Shown: piece after piece, positions 32,533 to 39,997 of the stretch
Numbering within the stretch: position 1 is the first letter of the stretch
Layout: each line of letters opens with the position of its first letter
DNA from: Paractinoplanes polyasparticus
GTDB lineage: Bacteria; Actinomycetota; Actinomycetes; Mycobacteriales; Micromonosporaceae
Assembly: GCF_019710575.1 (NCBI RefSeq)
Contig: NZ_JAHWFK010000063.1
Coordinates: 1 to 64,000 of the forward strand
Direction: 5' to 3'
DNA length: 64,000 nt
Notes under the pieces: generated by a model
Told to the model about the DNA's origin: nothing
The model's input: only the letters and a program-made list of their open reading frames with translations
The model's database searches: none
Program-made: the position numbers and the translations under genes

Positions 32533-33431
32533 CCACCGACCTCCGCGGCGTCGTCGTCGCCACCGCCCTGCCGTACAAGGAGGATCCGTCCGCCCCGGCC
32601 GGCCTCGCCGTCGACTTCGACCGGTACGCCGAGCACGTCGACTGGCTGATGAGCAACGGCTGCCACGGCGTCGGCCCCAACGGGTCGCTCGGCGAGTACT
32701 CGTCGCTCACCGACGAGGAGCGGCGGCGCGTCGTCCAGGTCGCCGTCGAGGCGGTCGGCGGGCGCGGCACGGTGATCGCCGGCGTACACGGACCGGGGTG
32801 GCACCAGGCGAAGAAGTGGGCCGAGATCGCCGGCGAGGACGGCGCGACCGGGGTGCTCGCGCTGCCGCCGACCATGTACCAGGCCAGCAACAGCCAGGTG
32901 GTCGAGCACTACACGAGGATCGCCGAGGCCGGGCTGCCGATGATGATCTACAACAACCCGTTCGACACCAAGGTCGACCTGGTGCCCGATCTGGTCGCCG
33001 AGATCGCGCGGATTCCGCAGGTGGTGGCGATCAAGGAGTTCACCGGGGACGTGCGGCGGCTGTTCGAGATCCGTGAGAAGTGCGAGATCGACGTGGTCGC
33101 CGGCGCCGACGACGTACTGTTCGAGCTGATGGCCGACGGCGCGGTGGGCTGGTTCGCCGGGTTCCCCAACGTGTTCCCGGCCGAGTCCCGACGCCTCTAC
33201 GACCTCATGCTGGACGGGAAGTTCCTCGAGGCGCGCGAGCTGTACCAGCACCTGGTGGCCGTGTTCCGCTGGGATTCCCGTACGGAGTTCGTGCAGGCCA
33301 TCAAGCTCAGCATGGATCTCATCGGCCGGTACGGCGGCCCGTGCCGTCCGCCCCGCGGCCCGCTCACCCCGGAGCACCGCGCCCAGATCGAGGCCGAGAC
33401 CAAGCGGGCCGTCGAAGCGCTGGCGGGCTGA
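32529..33431 (+). CDS. DapA-family pyrroline-4-hydroxy-2-carboxylate deaminase
   Basis: TIM-barrel lyase of 300 residues. The family motif GVGPNGSLGEYSSLTDEER is near residue 47, Tyr141 in YNNPFDT and the Schiff-base Lys169 in VVAIKEFTG are in place. In hydroxyproline degradation, this enzyme converts delta1-pyrroline-4-hydroxy-2-carboxylate to alpha-ketoglutarate semialdehyde with loss of ammonia. The operon position between the dehydrogenase subunits and the epimerase supports this over a DapA role. It overlaps the preceding gene by four bases and ends one base before the epimerase ATG. Confidence 0.88.
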   Translation: MTTDLRGVVVATALPYKEDPSAPAGLAVDFDRYAEHVDWLMSNGCHGVGPNGSLGEYSSLTDEERRRVVQVAVEAVGGRGTVIAGVHGPGWHQAKKWAEIAGEDGATGVLALPPTMYQASNSQVVEHYTRIAEAGLPMMIYNNPFDTKVDLVPDLVAEIARIPQVVAIKEFTGDVRRLFEIREKCEIDVVAGADDVLFELMADGAVGWFAGFPNVFPAESRRLYDLMLDGKFLEARELYQHLVAVFRWDSRTEFVQAIKLSMDLIGRYGGPCRPPRGPLTPEHRAQIEAETKRAVEALAG

Positions 33432-33432
33432 C

Positions 33433-34434
33433 ATGCGCGCCTCGCGGATGTTCACCGCCGTCGACTCGCACACCGAGGGCATGCCGACCCGGGTTGTCAC
33501 CGCCGGCGTCGGCACCATCCCCGGGGCGACCATGAACGAGCGGCGCCTGCACTTCGTCGAGCACCTGGACGACGTACGGAAGCTGCTGATGAACGAGCCG
33601 CGCGGGCACGCCGCGATGAGCGGGGCCATCCTGCAGCCGCCGACGCGCGCGGACGCGGACTTCGGCGTCGTCTACATCGAGGTGTCCGGCTGCCTGCCGA
33701 TGTGCGGGCACGGCACGATCGGGGTCGCCACCGTGCTGGTCGAGACCGGCATGGTGGCGGTCACCGAGCCCGTCACCACGATCCGGCTGGACACCCCGGC
33801 CGGGCTCGTGGTGGCCACGGTTCAGGTCAGGGACGGGCACGCCGAGTCGGTGACGCTCGAGAACGTGCCCGCGTACGCGGAACGCCTGGACACGACGATC
33901 GAGGTGCCCGGCCTGGGCCCGGTGCCCTACAGCCTGGCCTTCGGCGGTAACTTCTATGCGATGGTGGATCTCGACGCGGTCGGGCTACCGTTCGACCGTG
34001 CGCGGCAACGCGACATCCTCGACGCCGGGCTGGCCATCATGGACGCGATCAACACCCAGGACCCTCCCAAGCACCCGCTCATCGACGGCGTCGACCACTG
34101 CCACCACGTCGAGTTCATCGCGCCCGGCTCCGACGCCCGTCACTCGCGCCACGCGATGGCCATTCACCCGGGCTGGTTCGACCGGTCCCCCTGCGGCACC
34201 GGCACCTCGGCCCGCATGGCCGAGCTGTGGGCGCGGGGCGAACTGGCGATCGGCGACGACTTCGTCAACGAGTCGTTCATCGGCAGCCGTTTCACCGGCC
34301 GCCTCATCTCCGAGACCACTGTGGCCGGCCGGCCCGCGGTTGTCCCCACCATCACCGGCCGCGCCTGGGTGACCGGCCTCGGGCAGTATCTGCTCGACCC
34401 GTCCGACCCGTACCCGACCGGCTTCGCTTTCTGA
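33433..34434 (+). CDS. 4-hydroxyproline 2-epimerase (proline racemase family)
   Basis: Cofactor-independent epimerase of 333 residues converting trans-4-hydroxy-L-proline to cis-4-hydroxy-D-proline, the first step of the pathway. The two catalytic cysteines are Cys91 in MCGHGTIG and Cys254 in SPCGTGTSARMA; both are retained, so it is not a dehydratase of the Thr-type. DSHTEGMPTRVV at the N-terminus and GRAWVTGLGQYLLDP at the C-terminus are typical. Proline racemase activity is the alternative, but the neighbours favour hydroxyproline. The next gene starts 10 bases downstream. Confidence 0.9.
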   Translation: MRASRMFTAVDSHTEGMPTRVVTAGVGTIPGATMNERRLHFVEHLDDVRKLLMNEPRGHAAMSGAILQPPTRADADFGVVYIEVSGCLPMCGHGTIGVATVLVETGMVAVTEPVTTIRLDTPAGLVVATVQVRDGHAESVTLENVPAYAERLDTTIEVPGLGPVPYSLAFGGNFYAMVDLDAVGLPFDRARQRDILDAGLAIMDAINTQDPPKHPLIDGVDHCHHVEFIAPGSDARHSRHAMAIHPGWFDRSPCGTGTSARMAELWARGELAIGDDFVNESFIGSRFTGRLISETTVAGRPAVVPTITGRAWVTGLGQYLLDPSDPYPTGFAF

Positions 34435-34443
34435 GGTGTATTC

Positions 34444-35877
34444 ATGAGCTCTGTTCTCGCCGCCGCCGCCGCGGCTGCCCCTGCCCTCGCCACCATGCCG
34501 CCGCGGCAGCGGGCCGAGGCTCTCGTGGCCGCGGCCGACGCGCTCCTCGCCGCCGCCGACGAGCTGGTGCCTCTGGCCATGGCGGAGACCGGCCTGGCCG
34601 AGCCGCGCCTGCGCGGCGAGATCAAGCGGACGGCGGTGCAACTCAAGCTGTTCGCCGACGTCGCGGCGGCCGGTGAGTTCCTCGACGTACGCCTCGACGC
34701 CGCCGACCCCGACTTCGTGCTGGGCCCCCGCCCCGACCTGCGCCGCTACCTGGTGCCGCTGGGCCCGGTGCTGAACTTCGCGGCCAGCAACTTCCCGTTC
34801 GCGTTCTCGGTGGCCGGCGGCGACACCGCCTCGGCCCTGGCCGCCGGCTGCCCGGTCGTCGTCAAGGCCCATCCCGGCCACCCGCGCCTGTCCGACCGCA
34901 CGGCGCAGATCGTCGGCGCCGCGCTGCCTGCGGGAGCGCTGGGCGTCATCCACGGCCAGGAAGAAGGCGTGGCCGCCCTGCGGGACGAGCGCATCGCCGT
35001 CGCCAGCTTCACCGGCTCCCTGGCCGGCGGCCGGGCGCTGGCCGAGATCGCCGCCGCCCGCCCCCACCCGATCCCGTTCTACGGCGAGCTCGGCAGCCTG
35101 AACCCCGTCGTGGTCACCCCTTCCGCCTTGGCCGAGCGCGCGTCCGCCATCGCCCAGGGCTTCGCGGTCAGCGTGTCCGGGTCGGCCGGTCAGCTCTGCA
35201 CCAAGCCCGGCCTGCTCTTCGTACCGGCCGAATTCGCCGCCGCTGAGGCCTTCGAAGGCGTTGCACCGCACCGCCTGCTGCACCCCGGCATCGTCGACGG
35301 CTACACCCGCCGCCGCACCGAGATCCTCGGGACGCCCGGCGTGACCGTTACGGTGGAGGGCGCAGTGACGGACGACGGCGTGACCCCCACGCTGGTCGAG
35401 ACCGATCTGGCCACCCTGCTCAAGCACCGGGACACCTTGCTGGAGGAGGCGTTCGGCCCGCTGTCGGTGGTCGTGCGCTACACCCCCGGCGAACCGCTGG
35501 GCGCGGCCCTGACCGAGCTCATCGAGGGCTCTCTGACCGCCGGCGTGCACATCGGCGCCGCCGAGGATTCCCCTTGGCTGCACGAGCTGGTCACGGCCCT
35601 GCAGTCGCTGTCCGGCCGGGTCCTCTTCAACGGCTGGCCCACCGGCGTGGCGGTGACCCCGGCCATGCAGCACGGCGGCCCGTTCCCCGCCACCACGAAC
35701 CCGACCACCACCTCGGTCGGCACGGCCGCGATCACCCGCTTCCTGCGCCCGGTCGTCTACCAGGACTGTCCGCAGTCCCTGCTTCCCGAGCCCCTGCGCG
35801 ATGACAACCCGTGGAACGTCCCCCAGCACCGCTCCCCCGCCGGCGAGTCCTCCGCCTGGGGCTCACTCACCGCCTGA
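34444..35877 (+). CDS. Alpha-ketoglutarate semialdehyde dehydrogenase (NADP+)
   Basis: Aldehyde dehydrogenase of 477 residues, last step to 2-oxoglutarate. The cofactor region reads VLNFAASNFPFAFSVAGGD and SFTGSLAGGRAL; catalytic Glu is in YGELGSLNP and catalytic Cys in SGQLCTKPG-like GSAGQLCTKPGLL near residue 253. The C-terminal DDNPWNVPQHR is typical of the KGSADH group. GAGG precedes the ATG closely. Its 3' end overlaps the convergent lipoprotein gene by 15 bases. It completes the pathway begun by the epimerase. Confidence 0.88.
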   Translation: MSSVLAAAAAAAPALATMPPRQRAEALVAAADALLAAADELVPLAMAETGLAEPRLRGEIKRTAVQLKLFADVAAAGEFLDVRLDAADPDFVLGPRPDLRRYLVPLGPVLNFAASNFPFAFSVAGGDTASALAAGCPVVVKAHPGHPRLSDRTAQIVGAALPAGALGVIHGQEEGVAALRDERIAVASFTGSLAGGRALAEIAAARPHPIPFYGELGSLNPVVVTPSALAERASAIAQGFAVSVSGSAGQLCTKPGLLFVPAEFAAAEAFEGVAPHRLLHPGIVDGYTRRRTEILGTPGVTVTVEGAVTDDGVTPTLVETDLATLLKHRDTLLEEAFGPLSVVVRYTPGEPLGAALTELIEGSLTAGVHIGAAEDSPWLHELVTALQSLSGRVLFNGWPTGVAVTPAMQHGGPFPATTNPTTTSVGTAAITRFLRPVVYQDCPQSLLPEPLRDDNPWNVPQHRSPAGESSAWGSLTA

Positions 35878-36789
35878 GCCGACGACGAGCGGGACGGGCT
35901 GCCCCTGCTGCACTTCGAGGACAGCCCGCCCGTTCAGCGGCTCCGCCAGCGTGACCGTGGCCGAGCGGGGATGGCCGGCCATCACGCAGCCGAATTCGGT
36001 GCCCGGCGGCACCGAGGGCGCCGGGCCGCTGTAACGGCGTATCCGCACGAGCACCGCCACGGCGGTGTCCGACTCGACGGCCTCGGCGACGTAGTCCTCA
36101 CCGCACGGCTCGCCGGCGCCCTCCCGCGGCCCGGTGAGCGCCACGGTGAGCCGCTTGCCGTCGACACGGGCCGACTCGGCCCCGGCGCCGTCGGGAAGGT
36201 CGTCCGGACTGCCCGCGGGCGGGTCCACCTTCACCGGCGGGCCGCTGTCGAGGGCCATCCGCAGAACGCGCATCTTCGTGTCCTCGAGCGAGAACTCCCA
36301 CGCCGGCACGGTGGCCGGTCCCCGCGTGGTCGACACCCGCATCGTCGTCAATCGCGCGCCCTTCACGGGATGCCGCACACACTCCGGGCAGTCGTCGTTC
36401 ACGGCGAGCAGGCGCAAAGCCTCCGGCGCCGACAGCAGCGGCAGTGACAGCCGCCGGCCGCCGGTCCACACCGCATCACCCTTCCCGCGGGGCGGCGCGG
36501 GAAGGTCACCGGCCGCCTCGAGCCGTCCTGCGTCGATCGCCGTCTTGAGATGCTCGTTCCGCGGCTCCAGGGTCCCGGTGACCGTGGCCTCCTGCCCCCA
36601 CAACACGACCAGCTGCGCGTCCCCCACGGCCCTGTCGTAGTTCGCCAGCACCACCCGGGCCCGCTCCCGCAGCCGCTGCAGGTCGTCCGCCCGCCGCGTC
36701 GGCTCCCGCGCCACCGGCCCGGGCGCCGGCGCGCTCGCACACCCGGCCAGCATCGCTACCGCCGCAAGCCACCACAGTCGTCGTCCCAC
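35863..36789 (-). CDS. Hypothetical lipoprotein
   Basis: A 308-residue exported protein: a short basic start, hydrophobic LWWLAAVAMLAGC with the lipobox cysteine at residue 17, then a Pro/Ala linker and a globular domain of about 280 residues. Four further cysteines (NDDCPEC, GEPCGE, EFGCV) could form two disulfides. I do not recognise the family. It converges on the aldehyde dehydrogenase gene and overlaps its last codons. An inverted repeat of nine pairs (36801-36809 and 36852-36860) lies just upstream, next to the end of the following gene. Confidence 0.65.
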   Translation of the reverse strand: MGRRLWWLAAVAMLAGCASAPAPGPVAREPTRRADDLQRLRERARVVLANYDRAVGDAQLVVLWGQEATVTGTLEPRNEHLKTAIDAGRLEAAGDLPAPPRGKGDAVWTGGRRLSLPLLSAPEALRLLAVNDDCPECVRHPVKGARLTTMRVSTTRGPATVPAWEFSLEDTKMRVLRMALDSGPPVKVDPPAGSPDDLPDGAGAESARVDGKRLTVALTGPREGAGEPCGEDYVAEAVESDTAVAVLVRIRRYSGPAPSVPPGTEFGCVMAGHPRSATVTLAEPLNGRAVLEVQQGQPVPLVVGSGGE

Positions 36790-36858
36790 ATCTCCCCCTC
36801 GAACCGGCCGCCTTTCGACGCCGCCACCGCGCTCCCGGTTCCCCGGGCGGGGGCCGGT

Positions 36859-37416
36859 TCAGCCCAGGGTGAATCGCACGTCGTCGACGTCGAACGCGGT
36901 GACGCCGTTCCCGGCTGTCTCACTGGCGTAGAAACTGACCGTCGCCGAGCGGTCCGTGGTGGCTGTTCCGGTGGAGCCGGTGTACTGGTGCCAGTCCGGC
37001 GAGCCGTCGGACGAGAGCGCGAAATACGTCTTCGGCGGCACCCCGGTCACGGCGAAGCTGACGTTCAGGTAGTCGCCGCGGCTGGTTTCGGTGGTCGTCG
37101 TCCGTACCCAGAACTTGACTGTCAGCTTGCAGTTCGCGGGCACCGTGACGGTGGTGCGCAACAGGTCGCTGTGGGTGACGTCGAGGCCGGCCAGGCTGGC
37201 GTAGGCGCGGCCGTTGTGGGCGGGCCGCGCCTCGTCGCCGAGGACGACGATGCGGGGGCCGGCGGTCCAGCCGGTGGCGCCCCGCTCGAAGCCGGGGTTC
37301 GGATGGATCTGGCCGGCGCAGGGGGCGGCCGCGCGCGGCTCGTGGGCGTAGGCGGCGCTCCCCGTGGCGAAGAGCAGCACGGTGGCGGCCGAGGCGGTGG
37401 CGACGAGAACTCTCAT
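36859..37416 (-). CDS. Secreted jelly-roll (CBM-like) protein
   Basis: A 185-residue secreted protein. The signal peptide LVATASAATVLLFATGSAAYA ends near residue 23. The mature part begins with CAGQIHPNPGFERGATGWTAG, a CenC/CBM4_9-type opening, and continues as a single beta-sandwich with VTVPANCKLTVKFWV and ending FDVDDVRFTLG, typical of carbohydrate-binding modules. No catalytic domain is attached. The ATG overlaps the stop of the LysR gene (ATGA), an unusual pairing of a regulator with a binding protein on one message. Ligand unknown. Confidence 0.7.
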   Translation of the reverse strand: MRVLVATASAATVLLFATGSAAYAHEPRAAAPCAGQIHPNPGFERGATGWTAGPRIVVLGDEARPAHNGRAYASLAGLDVTHSDLLRTTVTVPANCKLTVKFWVRTTTTETSRGDYLNVSFAVTGVPPKTYFALSSDGSPDWHQYTGSTGTATTDRSATVSFYASETAGNGVTAFDVDDVRFTLG

Positions 37417-38315
37417 AAATCCAAAGCTATCGATTTGTATCGGGGACCGCTGCCCCGTTCGGCGATGGCGCGTGCCTCTTTCGCCAGGGCCGAGCGGACG
37501 GCGGCGGCGGGCCCGGCGAGGGCGCCGATCCGGGCCAGCAGAAGCCGGCGGCCGGTCCACCCGGGATCGTCGACCTCGACGCAGACGACCCCTTCGGGCA
37601 GGGCGCCCGCGGCCAGAGTGGGCACGGTCGTCACGCCGATGCCGGCGGCGACGAAGCCCAGCCGGGTCGACCAGTCGGTCAGCTCGGCAACCACCCGTGG
37701 GCGCGGCAGGGTCGGCCAGGCGCCGAACTGCGGCTCCCCGCGCGCGCCCCGGCCCGCGATCCAGTCCTCGCCCTCCAACTCGGCGACCGTGACCCGCTCG
37801 GCGTGGGCGAGCCGATGCCGCCGGCTGACCGCGAGCAACAGCGGCCCCGCGGGCAGCCGTTCGGTCTCGATGCCGGTCAGGTCCCAGCCCGGCAGGCCCT
37901 CCCCCGAGCCCAGCAACGCGAGGTCGAGGCGCCCGGCCCGCAACCGCCGGATCTGCACGGGCGTCGACGACTCCAGGAAGTCGATCTCGATCGAGGGGTG
38001 CTCGGCGCGGACGCGCGCGATCGTCCGCGGCACGAGCCGCATGGCCGTGGTCGGGAAGCCGCCCAGCGCGACCCGCCCGCCGATCGGGGCCGCCAGGTCG
38101 TCGAGCTCGCGCTGCGCGGCGTCGAACTGGTCGAGGATCGCCGCCGCGCGCGCGGCCAGCCGGTGGCCGGCCTCGGTCGGTTCGACCCCACGCGGGCCGC
38201 GCCGCAGCAGCTGGACGCCGGCGGCGGCTTCGAGCGAGGCGATCTGCTTGGAGAGCGCGGACTGCGTGAAGCCCAGCTGCTCGGACGCGGCAGTCAGCGA
38301 GCCGGTCTCGAGCAC
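37413..38315 (-). CDS. LysR family regulator with uncertain start
   Basis: LysR protein of about 300 residues: helix-turn-helix LTAASEQLGFTQSALSKQIASLEAAAG, then a two-lobed ligand domain. The full HTH needs the preceding segment DVHPQLLRALRAVLETGS, which is encoded in frame, but the first possible codon before it is ATA (38354-38352) and the frame is closed upstream by TGA. GTG at 38315 is the first standard start, and it cuts the first helix. It is divergent from the SDR gene and overlaps the secreted-protein gene by four bases. Confidence 0.75.
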   Translation of the reverse strand: MLETGSLTAASEQLGFTQSALSKQIASLEAAAGVQLLRRGPRGVEPTEAGHRLAARAAAILDQFDAAQRELDDLAAPIGGRVALGGFPTTAMRLVPRTIARVRAEHPSIEIDFLESSTPVQIRRLRAGRLDLALLGSGEGLPGWDLTGIETERLPAGPLLLAVSRRHRLAHAERVTVAELEGEDWIAGRGARGEPQFGAWPTLPRPRVVAELTDWSTRLGFVAAGIGVTTVPTLAAGALPEGVVCVEVDDPGWTGRRLLLARIGALAGPAAAVRSALAKEARAIAERGSGPRYKSIALDL

Positions 38316-38425
38316 GGCCCGCAGCGCGCGCAGCAGTTGCGGATGAACATCTATGCCATACAGGAATACCAGAGTTGACGATCATTCGCTGGTGGCATAC
38401 CCGGATCGCGACCAGACTCGGCGGC

Positions 38426-39241
38426 ATGAGCAAAATCTGGTTCATCACCGGCACGTCGAGCGGCTTCGGACGCCTCTGGGCCGAGGCCGCCCTCGAGCGC
38501 GGCGACCGCGTGGTCGCCACCGCGCGGGCCATCGAAACGCTGGACGACCTGGTGGAGCGCTTCGGAGAGACCGTCCTGCCGCTCGAGCTCGACGTCACCG
38601 ACCGCGAGGGCGTGTTCGCGGCGGTCGAGCGCGCGGTGCAGCGCTTCGGGCGCCTCGACGTCGTGCTCAACAACGCCGGCTACGGCCACGCCGGCATGGT
38701 CGAGGAGGTGACCGAACGCGAGCTGCGGCAGCAGGTCGAGACCAACTTCTTCGGCGCGGTCTGGGTGACCCAGGCCGTGCTGCCGGTGCTGCGGCGTCAG
38801 CGCGGCGGGCACCTGCTGCAGGTGACCAGCGAGGGCGGCGTCCGCGCGTACCCCGGCTTCGGCGCCTATCACGCCTCGAAGTGGGCGGTCGAGGGCCTGA
38901 CCGAGGCCCTCGCCCAGGAGGTCGAGGACTTCGGCATCCACGTCACGTGCGTCGAGCCCGGCCCGTTCGCCACCGATTTCGCCTCGCGGGGTCTCAGGAC
39001 AAGTGCCGAGCTTTCTTCGTACGCGGAGATTCGCGCGACGAGGACGCCGGAGTTCCGCATCGGCGACCCGACCGCCACGGCGTCGGCCATCCTCACTCTC
39101 GTCGACACCGACGACCCGCCGCGCCGGCTCATCCTGGGCGACGTCCTCCCCGAGATCGAAGCCATCTACGAGGAGCGCCTGGAGACCTGGCGCGACTGGC
39201 AGGAGGTGTCACTCCGCGCCTTCGGCCCGCGCAAGGACTGA
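38426..39241 (+). CDS. Short-chain dehydrogenase
   Basis: A 271-residue SDR, probably the target of the divergent LysR protein. TGTSSGFGRLWAEAAL binds cofactor, VLNNAGYGHAGMVEE is the canonical structural motif, and VTSEGGV plus YHASKWAVEGL carry the Ser/Tyr/Lys triad. ATG 38426 (MSKIWFITG) is preferred over the longer frame beginning 17 codons upstream, which would overlap the LysR promoter. The family with this motif set is often annotated as oxidoreductase of unknown substrate. Confidence 0.88.
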   Translation: MSKIWFITGTSSGFGRLWAEAALERGDRVVATARAIETLDDLVERFGETVLPLELDVTDREGVFAAVERAVQRFGRLDVVLNNAGYGHAGMVEEVTERELRQQVETNFFGAVWVTQAVLPVLRRQRGGHLLQVTSEGGVRAYPGFGAYHASKWAVEGLTEALAQEVEDFGIHVTCVEPGPFATDFASRGLRTSAELSSYAEIRATRTPEFRIGDPTATASAILTLVDTDDPPRRLILGDVLPEIEAIYEERLETWRDWQEVSLRAFGPRKD

Positions 39242-39285
39242 GCCGCCCCTACCTCCGGTAACGCCGATTCCATGCAAGATCGTTG

Positions 39286-39531
39286 CTAGTCGTTCCAGAT
39301 GACGCCGAACGCGCCGAGCAGGCCCATCACGATGAGCGCGGCGCCGACCACGACGGCCAGCACCCGCGTGAAGACGGCCTGGAAGGCGGCCTCACGGGAA
39401 CCGACGTCACGACCGAAGATCTCCCGGCTGGACCGCGCCGAAGACCTGGCGAACTGTTTGTTGGCGACGATGACGGCCACGCCGGCCAGCGCCAGCAGGG
39501 CGGGGAGAATGCGCTCCATGGTGGCCTTCAC
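39286..39531 (-). CDS. Small membrane protein
   Basis: An 81-residue protein with two predicted membrane helices (ILPALLALAGVAVIVAN and VLAVVVGAALIVMGLLGAFGV) and a charged loop between them. No family is recognised. It sits alone between converging and diverging neighbours. Confidence 0.6.
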   Translation of the reverse strand: MKATMERILPALLALAGVAVIVANKQFARSSARSSREIFGRDVGSREAAFQAVFTRVLAVVVGAALIVMGLLGAFGVIWND

Positions 39532-39603
39532 GGTGTGGGCGTCGAAACGGCCGGACAGCTTCGACCCAGGTTTCGGCCGTTCGCGGCGCCGCGGGCGGAC
39601 TTC

Positions 39604-39891
39604 TTACGCGCAGGGATAGTTCGAGGTCGTACAAGTAACGCCGTAGTTGCCGGCATCGTTGAAGTGGTTGCAGAAGCCGTCGTACAGCAGATCGTCGTAG
39701 ACGCTCCGGGTCATGTTGATCTCGCCGGTGCTGGTGGCGCCGACGACGACCATCACGTTGACGTCACGGCCCTGCGCCCGCTCCAGGGCCTGGCCCACCG
39801 AGGGGATGCTGAGCGAGTGGACGGCGCCGCGGATCGTGGAGCCCTTGCACGATGTGTCGCCGCACGAAATGCCTCCCCGTGTCACAGTCAT
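39604..39891 (-). CDS. Small cysteine-containing protein, possible phospholipase D-like fragment
   Basis: From ATG 39891 the frame encodes 95 residues. STIRGAVHSLSIPSVGQALERAQGRDVNVMVVVG resembles, in spaced pattern, the first strand-helix unit of phospholipase D-superfamily domains, and the C-terminus is cysteine-rich (FCNHF, VTCTTSNYPCA). The HKD catalytic motif is absent. It may be a truncated remnant of a secreted nuclease or phospholipase gene, or a small protein of its own; both ends are poorly supported. Confidence 0.35.
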   Translation of the reverse strand: MTVTRGGISCGDTSCKGSTIRGAVHSLSIPSVGQALERAQGRDVNVMVVVGATSTGEINMTRSVYDDLLYDGFCNHFNDAGNYGVTCTTSNYPCA

Positions 39892-39959
39892 GTGGCACGG
39901 GGAGTATGGACATTGCCTTCGACGGGCGTCAATGTTCCCGCCGTTGCGGCGCGAGCCGG

Positions 39960-39988
39960 CCGGGCCCGGGGTGTCACGCCGGGCCCGG
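39960..39988 (-). terminator. Terminator after the first hydantoinase operon
   Basis: CCGGGCCCGG at 39960-39969 and again at 39979-39988 can pair over a 9-base loop; it follows the hydantoinase B stop codon by nine bases on the minus strand. Confidence 0.6.
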
Positions 39989-39997
39989 ACGCTCTCG

